This document shows positions 12,672 to 23,844 of a stretch of DNA of 64,000 bases, piece by piece. The translations under genes and the position numbers were made by a program. The DNA is from Neoceratodus forsteri (lineage: Eukaryota; Chordata; Ceratodontiformes; Ceratodontidae): assembly GCA_016271365.2 (NCBI GenBank), contig CM057459.1, positions 486,155,501-486,219,500 on the forward strand, in the 5' to 3' direction. The notes beneath the pieces are model-generated. The model had not been told where the DNA came from. It worked only from the letters and a program-made list of their open reading frames with translations, and did not search any database. Position 1 is the first letter of the stretch; each line of letters opens with the position of its first letter.

Positions 12672-12867
12672 CTTCTTCCTTAACTATGGCTACTCTGACT
12701 TGCACTTTAGAAAAAAAAATAAAATGGGTAGGAACTTGACTGTACACCAAGTGATATAGTTCTGTCTCCTTAAATATAAATCACTCCCTTTTTCTTTCTT
12801 TGCAAGTGAGCTGATGGTCTCAAGCTGACACACTGAACAATAAAAGCTTGTAATACCAAAATTCATC

Positions 12868-12883
12868 ACACCGCTGCCAACCA
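12868..12883 (-). other. Primer-binding site, probably tRNA-Leu
   Basis: Three bases past the 5' LTR the minus strand reads TGGTTGGCAGCGGTGT. This matches the complement of the 3' end of vertebrate tRNA-Leu(AAG), apart from one extra T after the initial TGG and a mismatch further in. The tRNA match is from memory of the tRNA sequence. Confidence 0.5.
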
Positions 12884-12886
12884 ATC

Positions 12887-14044
12887 TGTCACAAACCCAC
12901 TCAGCAGGTCAGGCCCTCTGCTCCCACAGCGCCAACCTCCGAGTGCAGTCTTGTGAACAGGAAACAGAAACAGGGTAACCCTCCTGCCTGTTTTGTGAGT
13001 TCAAATCAACCTTTGTTCTCAAGTCTTGGAGGGATTCAAACATTGAATATCTTGCTAGAGTACCCATTGTACAGGTTCAGATAATTCTGCTTTCCGGGGG
13101 GGGGGGCAGATATCGTTTGCCTATGGGCACCTAACCAGGCATTCAAAATGAACCCTTAAAACTCTATTAAAGACTTCAGAATAAACTCCTATCTTTTCCC
13201 ATTTTGGTAAAACCAGTAAGCTTTGTACAGAGTCAACTTTAACCATGTATGCTTCACTTGTCAAGAAAAAGAATTTCAAAGGCACACCAAGTAGTCTCTA
13301 AAGTAGAGGTTTACTTAAAGATAGATAAAAATATTTAAAATGTAAATACAGAACCATATATCACAAAACATGCAAATCACTTAAACAAAACAGGGTAAAA
13401 AGTGCAGACAAAATCTCCTACCTCAGTACTCTTAGAATTGTCTTTTCTAATGTGTACTTATCTCCTAACAGTGCCTCATGTTGCTTTTTCAGAGTCCCAA
13501 CATATATGTGTAAATGGAAAACAGAATACAATTTAAAAACTGGCTTTACCAAACTCTTTGCGTGAGGTCACCTAGTTCCTCCCTGTCAGAATGTAAAACA
13601 TCATACCAACAGGATGTCTTATTCGGAAGGTAAATTACAATTCTGTGAACTCAGCAAAACTCTTTTTTTTCAAATGACTTTCTTTGATCTTATGAGCAGC
13701 TTCCCTTTCCATGACATCAAAGGACTTGTCATGACTCTCTGCCAGATCTCACAGAGGTGCAACATGCTTTGTATCACCATGTGAAATTAACTGTGTTTCC
13801 TCTGAATGTCATAAAAGTTTCTGATCTATCTTGGCAGCTGACCAGCGGCAATTAGTCACATAAACAGGAGATCCTTAATTTTAAGTCTCTTCTAGCCTGT
13901 AATTATCTCTTGGCTTTCATCTTAGACCTGGGGGGAGTGTTAACCCATAGGCTATCTCAGCATTCCTCATGAGAGACACTCAGTAACACATTTTTATATT
14001 ACAAAAAGCATAGATTAATCAGAACCAGCTGTCCAAGTGTCACA
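12887..14044 (-). repeat. 5' LTR of the Gmr1-like element
   Basis: 1,158 bp, the partner of 6815-7966. It would carry the promoter for the minus-strand transcript. It is followed inward by the primer-binding site and outward by the GCAC target duplication. Confidence 0.95.
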
Positions 14045-14048
14045 GCAC

Positions 14049-15276
14049 TAACATTGAAAAAATATTTAGTACATTCAATCCATCCATAACCTACCAATGA
14101 GAAGGGCTATATTTAAAAGGCATATAGAAAAGATTAAAGGGGGGAGGTAGTTCTGCAGGTGTTCACCCTGACAGAACAATTGGAGATAGAAAAGGATAAG
14201 GATAGAACAGGGTAGAATGCTATTGCAACAGTCTTGTGAGACAGAAAAATGATGAGAAAATTCCTTCTTATTGTATTTATTTACATTCAGCACCAATTCG
14301 GGGAGCCTTGCCATGGTGGTGCTGCTTACCACTAATCTCCCATGAGACAGAACAGCAGGCCCTGTCACATGTTCTTTTCAGGTTCTTACATTTATGGAAA
14401 ATGTGCCATTTTTTTATTAATGTACTTTTTTGCTCCTGGCCAAATGCCCCATATCAGGCATTGACACCTGCCAACTCCTAGTCTACACCCACTTACTTTC
14501 ACCCCTGTCAGGCTGGAAGGGGGTGGCCCAAGGAAACCAGTGCCTTCCATCTGGTGACTGCCTTGCTTTTTCTCCTGTTTTTTTTTCTGATCTCATCCCA
14601 GTTCAGCCTCCATCCTGTCAATGCTGCACTGGTACTCTATGGCTTTGCACATATACAACAAGCTACTGCAGAGGAGCAAGCCCCCCTACCCACTACAGGG
14701 GTCACTGTACCACCTTCCTCAGGCTGGGACTCACTGCAATCTACAGTGCTTTCCCAGCATTGGCTGCATGAGCACTGGCAATCTGGGCCCTCTCCTGAAC
14801 CAGAGTCGCCTGCATGCTTGCACAACATGCTATGTCTGGGTCATCAGGTAACACCATCATATGTCATTTTAGAAAATGGCAAGGAAAAATCCAGAAATCT
14901 CATTGGCTGAGAGACATTACCCTCTGATAACCCCTTATTCTTTTATCAACTCCTGGCATTAAAAAGCTAGTGATGCATGGTCAGCTGCAGGATCTCATTG
15001 CAAAGGCAAAAAGCATCATTGCCTACAAAATCTGTGACTATTTCACGTATGATTTTTCCATTCAAAACTTATTTAAACAAATGATTTTGCATAACAAATT
15101 ATACTGAAATAGTTCATTTTAGATATGATACAAAAGAGCAGTGAACCGTTTTACAAGCACAATAAGCCACTCCAGGGTGTGCATTTAAGGATCTGAATGT
15201 GCCTCTTGGGGCATCAGGATACTCTGCATTCAGCCTCCTACCTCACCCCCAGGGCATACATTAGAGAATAATATAT
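14049..15276. other. unassigned sequence
   Basis: Several overlapping short open frames around 14430-14910 on both strands have no recognisable domain. I see no terminal repeats or SINE boxes. Confidence 0.3.
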
Positions 15277-15417
15277 GGGGTGGTGTGATTAAAGAGATTT
15301 TACACACACCCGAGTTGTGGGGTGCTACATAAACCCCGAGGGAGAAGCCCCAGGGGTTTATAAAAAGCATCCCACAACAAGGGTGTGTGTAAAATCAAGT
15401 TTTAAACACACCACCCC
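15277..15417. repeat. Inverted repeat (hairpin)
   Basis: A left arm starting ggggtggtgtgattaaa and a right arm ending tttaaacacaccacccc pair over about 60 bp with few mismatches and a loop of about 12 bases. The arms also share ttttacacacacc and a stretch ending in taaacccc. It may be the terminal hairpin of a non-autonomous DNA transposon whose other end I cannot place. Confidence 0.75.
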
Positions 15418-16349
15418 ACGTTTAATTTTTTATAATTGCAGGAGTGCGCTTTTTCGCATCAGCAATTATTAAAAATGAAATAAGCTAACAGATTAGTGTT
15501 CAGGAAGCTACGAACCAGTCTGGATTTTGCATGGTCTGCGGTCTTCCTAGTTATACTGCTGCACTTGTTGGAGGAAAAGGAAGAGGATATTTTATTAAAA
15601 AATGTGTAGAAACTTTGATTTTTGTTTGAATATAAACTTACAGCCGAGCGGCAGTTGCAGCATCCTTCCAGGTTTCAAGAGGCAGGGGTAGTCTGTGGCA
15701 TGGACTCGGCTGTGATGTCAGGCTGACGGAAAAACACGGCACAGGTTTTTCTTTTATTTTGCTTCTGTTTTCAAGTGGTTTAGTTCAGAAAAAGAGTTCT
15801 TTTTTTTTATAAAAAGTACATTACCGCTGAATATGAGGGACCATGAAGTGTGCTGCACCATGGGATTGCTTCATGGAACATGAATGTCAGAGAAAAGTGA
15901 CTGAGGAATGGCTGTTCCAAGGGAAACCTGGTGCATGTTTGCCATTATAACCAGCCGAGCTGGTTATAACAGCAAATTATAACTGGGTTTCCCTATGGGA
16001 AAAAGTGCTACCCGGTAATTATAAACCTTTTTAGTGTGCATCCTGCCATGGCTTATTGATTATTTAATTTACCTTCTCTTTCCCCTGATAGTCCCTTAAT
16101 TTTTATTACCTCATCAATTAACTTTGCACCACTCCCACATATCAATTTAGAGATCTGCTTTAATAAAAAACAACTTTTACATTTTTCCAGGCTATGTGAT
16201 CCCTCCTTGATGTTCAGTTTCTGTATTCCCTTCCTCTTTTCCTACCTTCTTGCATTCCCTATTTGTCAGACTCTAATCTGTTTCTCACTTTCACTCTCTG
16301 AATCTCTTGCTTTCTCATTCCTGCCCCCTCTTACTTTTTATGTTTGATG
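15418..16349. other. unassigned sequence with a second hairpin
   Basis: Apart from the hairpin at 15921-15993 nothing is identifiable. The two hairpins may belong to one non-autonomous element of about 0.75 kb, since both carry ttataa-type steps, but I find no matching outer ends. Confidence 0.3.
15921..15993. repeat. Nested palindrome
   Basis: The core is a perfect 11-bp inverted repeat, ttataaccagc (15945-15955) and its complement (15959-15969), around three bases. Outside it gggaaacc (15921) pairs with ggtttccc (15986-15993). Confidence 0.8.
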
Positions 16350-19300
16350 TGTCACCCCCCACCACAGCTAGCAGTGGAACCAGTGAACCAGAGGAGTGGC
16401 TATCTCTGCAAGGTAGTGTGCAAAAGATGGAGATTAGTGCCCAAGAGGTGGATAAGCAGAAAAGGGGCAAAATTCAGCAGAAGGGCAGACAGCAAGGAGA
16501 ACCAGGGATAAATGACAACCAAGGAAGGGGCTGGAGTAGAACAGTGAAGCAGTCTAGGGAGGTCAAATCATGGAAAGCCATGTGTGCAAATGCCAGGAGC
16601 CTTAGCAACAAGATGGAAGATCTGGAGGCTGTCATGGTACAGTCAGACCTGGACATTGTGGCCATCACTGAAACCTGGTGTAATGATAACCATGACTGGG
16701 AGATGGTCATACCTGGCTACAATGTATTCAGAAGAGACAGAGCAGGCAGGAAGGGAGGAGGAGTGGCACTGTATGTGAAAAGTTACATAAGGGCCACAGA
16801 GATCCAGGAGGAACAAAATGGGGGAGAGATACTGTGGGTTAAGCTGGAAAGGAAAATGGGGACAGCCATCCGCACAGGTGTGGTCTATAGACCACCAGCC
16901 CAGGAGGAAGGAACAGATAGGGAGCTGATGCTAGCCATCAAGGATGGCAGACAAGAGTGAGGTAGTACTGGTTGGAGACTTCAATATTCCAGAAGTGGAC
17001 TGGAGCATCCCAGCAGCAGTATCAACTAGGAGCAGATTTATCCTGGACTCCTTCAGGGTGCCTTCCTCAAGCAACTGGTCATGGAACCAACTCGGCAGAA
17101 GGCAATACTGGACCTTGTGCTCAGAAACAGGGACAGTGTGATGGGGTAGTAACAGTGGGGGAGCACCTGGGTAACAGTGACCACCAGTCATTGTGGTTTG
17201 AAATCACTGAAAGAGCAGAACAAACCACACAAAAACCGTATCCTGGATTTTAGGGGGCCGACTTTGGGAAAATGGGAGATACTTGAAAGAGGCATTAAGG
17301 GGAATGGGACAGGAATCAGGGGTTGAGGAACAGTGGGCAGTATTTAAAATGGGGATTATAAGAACAACAGAATTATGCATTAGCAGGTTAGCAAGAGGAA
17401 AGGAAGAGGAGACCATTATGGTTTTCCAAAGAGGTAGCAAAGAAAGTGAAAGCCAAAAGATTGCATTCAGGCAATACAAAAGACACAGGCAGAAGGGATA
17501 GGGAGAAGTACCAGGAGAAGCAAAGGGAGGCAGGGAAGTCAGTAAGGAAGCCAAAGCTCAGACAGAAGAACACATTGCAAAATCAGTGGGTAAAGGGACA
17601 AAACCTTTTACAGGTACATAAGTGAAAAAGAAAGACAAGGGAGGGATAATGAGACTGAAGGGGAGGATGGGAGCGCGTGGAGGATGACAACAGTAAAGCT
17701 GACATATTGAACAGGTATTTCTGCTCAGTCTTTACTGAGGAAGAGGTTAATGGGTCTGAAGGAGTACAAGGGGTGAGAATGGTGCAGAGAAATGGACACA
17801 AGTCCCTTTACACAAGAAAGGGTCCTGAAGGAACTGGAAGTAATAAGAGTTGATAAAGCAATGGGTCCAGATGGGGTGCACCCAGGGTCCTTAAAGAACT
17901 AAGAGATGTGGTGGCTGAACCTCTGGCTATCCTGTTTAGCTGATCACTGGAAACAGGAGGTACCCAAAGACTGGAGGACAGCAGATGTGGTCCCCTCATA
18001 CAAAGTGGGAACAAAGAGGAAGCAGGGAACTACAGACCAGTCAGCCTCACCTCGGTAGTGGGGAAGATCATGGAAGCACTACTGAAGGAGAGATTGGTGG
18101 AACATCTGGTTGTCAATGGACTACAGGACCCAAGGCAATGGTTTCACCAGGGGAGGTCATGTCAGACCAACCTCGTTGAATTTTTGACTGGGTGACTAGG
18201 GAGGTGGATCAGGGAGTGCAGTGGACATGGCCTATCTGGACTTCAGCAAGGCCTTTGACACTGTGCCACATAGAAGACTATTACACAAACTGGGGAATAT
18301 GGGTGTGGGCAGGACAGTAGTGTGATGGGTAGGTAACTGGCTGGGTGGCAGGACACAGAGGGTGGTGGTAAATGGCTGTCACTCCACAGAGGAAAAGTGA
18401 CCAGTGGGGTACCACAGGGATCAGTGCTGGGACGGTCCTATTCAACATCTTCATCAGTGACATTGCGGGATCTAGAAGGCAGAATTTCACTGTTAGCTGA
18501 TGACACAAAGCTCTGTAACAGAGTAGACACACCAGGGGTGTAGACAGAATGAGAAGCGACCTGCAGAAACTTGAAGAATGGTCAAGGGTTTGGCAGTTGA
18601 AATTCAATGCAAAGAAGTGCAAGATAATGCATATGGGCACAAAAACCCTGGCACAATATATCAGTTGGGGGTGAGGATATAGCATGCACCAAGCAGGAAA
18701 GGGATCTTGGGGTTATCATCTCTGATGACCTCAAGGTAGAGAAACAGTGTGACAAGGCAGCAGATAAAGCAAATAGGATGCTGGGATGTATAGGCAGGGG
18801 CATCACCAGCAGGAAAGGGAGGTCATAATTCCGCTATACAAGACACTAGTGAGGCCCCACCTGGAGTACAGTGTACAGTTCTGGAGACCATACCTACGTA
18901 AGGACATAGACAGGGAAAGAGAAGGTTCAGAGGAGGGCAACAAAGATGGTGCATGGATTGCATCACAAGTCCTATGAAGACAGGTTGAAGGAACTGAACA
19001 TGTACTCCCTGGAGGAGAGGAGGGAGAAAGGGGATATGACAGAGACATACAAGTATCTTACAGGGAGGAACAGGGTGCAGGAAAACACTATTTTAAGCGA
19101 AAAGATGTTCCAGGACTAGAGGGCATGGGATGAAGTTGGAGGGAGGACGATTCAGAGGAAACATGAGAAAGAATTTCTTCACAGACGGGTGGTGGACAAT
19201 GGAACACCCTGCCAGAGGAAGTGGTGGGGCTGAAACAATCACGGGATTTAAGAATGCATGGGATAGACATAAAGGAATTCTAGAGGTCAGGAGTAAGGGG

Positions 19301-19409
19301 AAACAGACTTCTAGGAAAACAAACTGAACTTACAAGCTCAAATGGGCAGACTGGGTGGGCCATAGGCCCTTATCTGCCGACACTGTCTATGTATCTATGT
19401 ATCTATGTG
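16350..19409 (+). mobile_element. CR1-type LINE, copy A
   Basis: A 5'-truncated, about 3.06-kb plus-strand copy covering endonuclease, RT and 3' UTR. It ends in the tandem 8-mer tail atctatgt (19385-19409), the kind of short 3'-terminal repeat CR1 elements carry instead of poly(A). No ORF1 is visible upstream. Its 3'-most gene end and UTR (gggcagactgggtgggcc) resemble copies B and E, so these are related subfamilies. Confidence 0.9.
16388..19130 (+). pseudogene. CR1 ORF2 (endonuclease-RT), copy A
   Basis: The open frame 16307-16960 holds the start of the APE-type endonuclease: CANARSLSNKMEDLEAV, then AITETW with the catalytic Glu, then RRDRAGRKGGGVALYVK and VVYRPP. Endonuclease continues in another frame after 16944 (VGDFNIPEVDW) and reaches the SDH box near 17178. 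The RT begins near 17850 (MGPDGVHPG). It keeps YLDFSKAFDTVPH (about 18234), GVPQGS near 18405 and LLADDTKLC near 18495, all split by frameshifts. The active-site aspartates are retained but the frame is broken many times, so no functional protein is possible. Confidence 0.88.
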
Positions 19410-19424
19410 TGTGCACACCAAAAT

Positions 19425-20590
19425 AGGCATGAGCAAAAGCTGCCTTTTCCACTTGAGCGGAACTTTTGCAAAAGTCTGTCAACTTTCGCAGAAGTTTCCG
19501 ACCTTCCAGCCGTGGCAGATCGGAAAACTTCCACATGGTTTGGCCATACTTTCACCTATTCTGACCAGCCCAATTTACTGAGTCTCCACCTCCCCAAGAG
19601 TCCCACTCCCTCCCCAAACCAATGTAACCCCTTGCTCCCCCAGCTGTAACTCCTACTCCCTCGTCCGATCACCCAACCCCCACTCAACATATTTAAAAAC
19701 AAATAACACCAAACCATGGTGGCTATTGGACCCTACCCCCACCAACCACCCTCCAGTGTCCCTCCCAGTAGTTTTAGTCAGTTTCTACCCCCCCCACTGC
19801 CACCATCCTTATCCCCGTAGTATACTCATTTTTTCCCCCGGTGGTCTAGTGGGTAGATATAGATAATGACATCCCGTCCTCCCTCCCTATCCCCAAAGTC
19901 TGATCCTTTATTTTTTAACATAACCTTATTTCTTGGTGGTCTAGTGGTCCCCTGCATCCCTCCCCACCCCAACAGGTAGTGCACCACCCCATTATCCCAT
20001 ACCACAATGGAGCGGGCCACCAGCACAGCCCTCCACTCTCCTCTTCAGCTGGTGGCCCACTGAAATGTTATTGAATGAATGAGCACATGTGCTCATTCAT
20101 TCATTCATTCATTCATTCATTCACATTTCAGTGGGCCACTGGCTGAGGAGGAGAGTGGGGGGCTGTGTCAGTGGTCTGCTTTGTTTTGTTATGGGGAGCA
20201 GGGTGGGACACTACCTGTTGGGGTGGGAGGTATTTGGGGGCCACTAGACTGCCAGGAACAAGACTAACTTAAAAATTAAGGATTGAACTTCAGGGATAGG
20301 GAGGGAGGAAGGGAATGTCACTATCTATATCTACCACTAAACCACCAGGGAAAAAAATCTATATAATACAGGGGGGATAGGGATGGAGGTGGCAGGAGGG
20401 GGTAACTGACTAAAAATAGTGGAAGAGACACTGGTGAGTGGTCAGGTACCTGGGGCTGGGGCTGCAATCAGTAGCAGATTTTTTAAAGTGGGCTGTATAG
20501 CAGGAGGATTTTCTATGAAATTTCAAAAATTTATTTCTGAACTTTTGTGGAAGCGAAAGTCACCCTTTTGCTTACATTCCACCTACAGAA
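19425..20590. mobile_element. Foldback DNA element 2
   Basis: The inner arms 19829-20085 and 20087-20358 mirror each other. ggtggtctagtgg at about 19840 and 19935 is matched in reverse by ccactagactgcc near 20241 and ccactaaaccacc near 20336. A (gaatga)-type stretch and (ATTC)n run flank the centre gcacatgtgc (20083-20092). Outer sequences (aacttttgcaaaagtctg near 19461; gaacttttgtggaagcg near 20539) suggest the arms extend to about 19425 and 20590, but pairing there is weak. There is no transposase frame. The arm motif is shared with element 1 at 266-1862. Confidence 0.6.
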
Positions 20591-21044
20591 GTTTTTTTCA
20601 CACACCCTACACCCAAAGTTTTGCTACAGTGAAAGGGAATTTCAGGGAGGGGGGTGTCACTGCCAAGCCCACTGCAGTTGAAAATAGCAGGGGCTCAGTA
20701 GTCTAAACCAATGGTTGCACAGTGTGGTCATGACACCACTCAGTGCTTCCTAGGCAGAAACTTTGTGTATTTCAAAGGACCCGAAGCTGCTCCAATGAGA
20801 GGGCTTCAGTCCTTTGATTTGCATGAAGCTGGCTGGTCAGCAAGTGGTTGATCAGCTGTCACCGTCAGCAGCCCACCTTTGTTACTGTACAGGTAAGTCC
20901 CTTGTGGACCACTGTACCTGAGTTCAGCTAAATATATTTTCAGGTTCTAGAAAGAAAGCTGAACTTGGGAACCTAGTTAGTTTTTTGAAACAAGGGCTAA
21001 AAAATACTTTAATCATGCTCCAATAGTGAAGCCGTGATACTGGA
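20591..21044. other. unassigned sequence
   Basis: No features of its own. The part nearest 21045 may be the frame-broken upstream continuation of the transposase remnant that follows. Confidence 0.3.
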
Positions 21045-21460
21045 CATATGCTTATGATTCTGGTTCCGACACCACATCTGACAAAGAACCAGAGGCAGCA
21101 GCAAGTGATGAAAGTGACAATGACTTTGCTGATGAAATGACAGAGTTAGGCACAAGAGACCAAAAGCTGCTGACCACACCAAATATTTCTGATGCTGACA
21201 TTCTTGGACTGGTATCCGAGCAGCCTGAAGCAAACACAGAAGAAGAGTCTGATAAAGAAACTGAGAATGAAATAGAGAATGTGTCAACACAAGATGCAGT
21301 TGACTACTTCCATAAGTACGTCCGATGGCTTGAAAGACTGCCCAACTCTGACCCTGTTCAACTACTGACACTTAATCAGCTGTTGGCAGATGCTGCAAAG
21401 AAAAAATGCAGAGTCAAAACAGAGCAAATTCACTGACTTTTTTAGCGTGTAACTTTTTAA
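21045..21460 (+). pseudogene. C-terminal end of a pogo/Tigger-like transposase
   Basis: An in-frame run beginning YDSGSDTTSDKEPEAAASDE is strongly acidic and continues through the ATG frame 21137-21436 into a basic end with AVDYFHKYVRWLER and AAKKKCRVKTEQ. In the neighbouring frame the end reads KFTDFFSV, like the TDFF-type C-terminus of Tigger/jerky-family proteins. AT-rich sequence with AATAAA-like text follows at about 21565. The DDE core is absent, so this is a 5'-truncated relic. Assignment is by resemblance only; an unrelated acidic domesticated protein is possible. Confidence 0.45.
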
Positions 21461-21879
21461 CATTTTTAAAGCTTAAAATACTGTACTGTTGTACTGTTTT
21501 TTACTGTTTTTAAAGTATGTATTCTTTTTCTATTTTAGCTTGTCTTTCTTTTGGGTACGATATTAAAATAAACAAACATTGTTTCTAAATCATGAAGGGA
21601 GTGTTCTCCTCATTTTTGAAAATGAACAATGTAGTTATACAGGTTGATTTTGTTTTATCAGACGATCGATTATCCAGACCAGACATGTCTTCAATCTTCA
21701 AAGTCGGACCGCGAACAGAGGAAATCAGGTATGCAGGTCAATGTATTTCAGTGGGGTTTTGAAATTAGTGACATGACTTGGCCATTTTTTGATATTTTTG
21801 CTTCACATTTTCAACATGCCTTTTTTTGGGACTCCGACTCATGAACAATAGCAGTAAAATACAGAAAATCTGTCCCAAA

Positions 21880-22540
21880 AGGTAATTTTCCTTTCACTGT
21901 GTGAAATCACCTTTTGGGCAGGGATTGAACATTTTCTCCACCCTTGTTCATGAGGTAGGGTCATAAGAAGGATATGTTGAAAATTTGGTATAAAAATATT
22001 AAAAAAACAACAAAGTTATTAGCCTACGTTGAAATTTGTGAATGCAGGCTCATAATTTGGTCTTTTTCAGTAGTTTGACCCCAAAGTTTCAACATAGCCA
22101 TTTCTTCACAGCACCTTATGAATGTGACAACAGTCATTTTTCAAATCCTGGTTAAAATGTGTTTTTGTACTAGTGGTGCAGAATGACATTTCGGGAGCGT
22201 GGAATGACATTTTGGCAGGGATTCTGAAAATATTCACCTTCTAGGTTCATTAGGTGGGGTAATAAGAAGGCTATGTTGAAAATTTGATGTACAGATATGG
22301 TAAAATGACTAGGTTATGACTGAATGTTACACTTTTTCAGAGTTCACTCATAACTTCACTAATTTTCAATATTTTGACTCAAACTTTCATAACTTTCATG
22401 ACATAGCCAAACTTTCATGACATAGCCATTTTTCCTCACTACTTCATAAATGTGACATGTGTCATTCATAAAATGCTGGACAAGATGTATTTTTGCACCT
22501 ATGATATGAAATGACATTTTGGCCAATATACTGTAAATGG
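21880..22540. repeat. Two-copy tandem repeat, about 300-330 bp unit
   Basis: Successive blocks recur in the same order: ttgggcagggatt (about 21914) and ttggcagggatt (about 22211), aagaaggatatgttgaaaat (about 21966) and aagaaggctatgttgaaaat, then catagccatttcttcac (about 22093) and catagccatttttcctcac (about 22423). The second unit also carries a short internal duplication of actttcatgacatagcca. Copies are clearly diverged. It may be a satellite fragment or a repeated part of an old DNA transposon. Confidence 0.65.
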
Positions 22541-22934
22541 TACATTTCATGTCTGTAAGGCAAATCCTAAAACAAGTACCTTTCAAAAGTTGTAGTCAGA
22601 CTTAAAAAAGACAAAGCAAATTGTTTAGCATGCATTAAATGTCCAGCATTGACAAATGATCATTTATGTTAGCTAAAAACAAAATCAGTCTCCCAACTGC
22701 TATGCTCATTTTACAACACTCTCTGGATTTATTGTAGCTATCAGTACAGCCATTAATGTAGCAACAAAGCCAGGTTAGTGAACAAGGGCACCCAGTAAAC
22801 ATTTCTAGTCGAGATTCATTTAAGTTTATTGTTTGACAGGTTGTCATTACACAGCCTGTATTAAAATACAATCATTTCAGACATTTTACATAGAAGACAA
22901 ATAATTTATACAGAAGTAGAAATATACAATTAGT

Positions 22935-23330
22935 TCATAAAAATGTATCAATAAGACTTGGATATAAACATCCAAGTGTATGACCACTTACTAAAATCAG
23001 TATCAACTGAAGTATCCTACAGTACATGTATTCACTTAAGGCTTTCTGTACATATTTCTTTTTAACTTTGGTCATTTCAATCAGGAATATTGCTAGGTTA
23101 TTCAGCAGCTCATCATTTGCAGAATGAAATAGTAAGGCTAGAATATATCTAAAGGGAAAACTCATACCTTTCAGATACTGCCCTAAGTATCTATACCTAA
23201 GATTAAAGTACCAGGGGCAGCGAAGAGAAACATGAACAAGATCTTCTTCATTGTTCAGTGAGCAGTAACATGAGTCCTATTTACTATTATACTACTTTCC
23301 AATATTACTGAGAATACTTCAAATCTGAAT
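22935..23330 (-). pseudogene. C-terminal zinc-knuckle domain of LINE D ORF2
   Basis: Reading down from about 23275, the minus strand gives DSCYCSLNNEEDLVHVSL followed by RCPWYFNLR. This Cys-Cys-His-Cys pattern is typical of the nucleic-acid-binding tail of LINE ORF2 proteins. The same frame stays open to 22935. It belongs with the RT fragment at 27.9-29.1 kb; a CR1 copy lies between them. Confidence 0.65.
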
Positions 23331-23844
23331 TTAGTCAGGATAAATGTGCATTCTGGGAGATGGATAGAGTTCAAGTAATATTTTAAATTGTGCTCCTTAG
23401 AGTTTTTTTTAACTAGCTAGGAGGCAGCTTTCAGGTTTTTAATTTCTTTCAAATCGTTTTCCCTTGATGTATTTTATATGTGTCCCGATATCTTTTACAG
23501 TATGCTGCACTTAACTGGATATTATTTTCAACCCAGGTATTTTAATTGAGTTCATATTTTGCACAGGTTACATAGGTTACATAAGTTATACAGAGCTCTA
23601 TTAAGACCAAGGTCCATTATAGCTCGCTATTAGAGTCAATAATACCCAGCAATGTTAATGGCAACAAGGTGAGTGTCCAGATGTGCCTTAAAAATATTCC
23701 TATTACTACTAGCCACTACATCAATTGGAAGCTCATTCCAGCTCTTAACCACCCTGACAAGAGAATCACTGCTTCCCTTTTACAGTGTTAAATATTTCTC
23801 CTTCTAACTGTATTGGGTGGGCTCTGGTATTACATACCTGATCC

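Larger units (their letters stand above)
6815..14044 (-). mobile_element. Gmr1-like Ty3/Gypsy LTR retrotransposon, complete but degenerate
   Basis: Two direct 1.15-kb repeats with TGTCACA...TGTCACA ends bound a 4.9-kb interior, and the whole 7,230-bp unit is flanked by the 4-bp duplication GCAC (6811-6814 and 14045-14048). All coding is on the minus strand, so the right repeat is the 5' LTR. In transcription order I read Gag with a CCHC knuckle, protease (DTG), integrase (HHCC zinc finger, core, C-terminal domain), then reverse transcriptase (YLDD) and RNase H. Integrase before RT is the reverse of ordinary Ty3/Gypsy and is the known hallmark of the Gmr1-like group of deuterostome elements. 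Stops and frameshifts in every domain show the copy is dead. The LTRs differ at very roughly 8-10% of sites over the first 190 bp, counted by eye, so it is old. Confidence 0.92.

Noticed and set aside
6815..14044. Endogenous retrovirus with envelope
   Set aside because: No env-like frame lies between RNase H and the 3' LTR; pol order and Gag point to a Gmr1-like retrotransposon.
21009..21371. 120-codon minus-strand frame
   Set aside because: Antisense to the transposase-tail frame that has the biased acidic composition; no features of its own.
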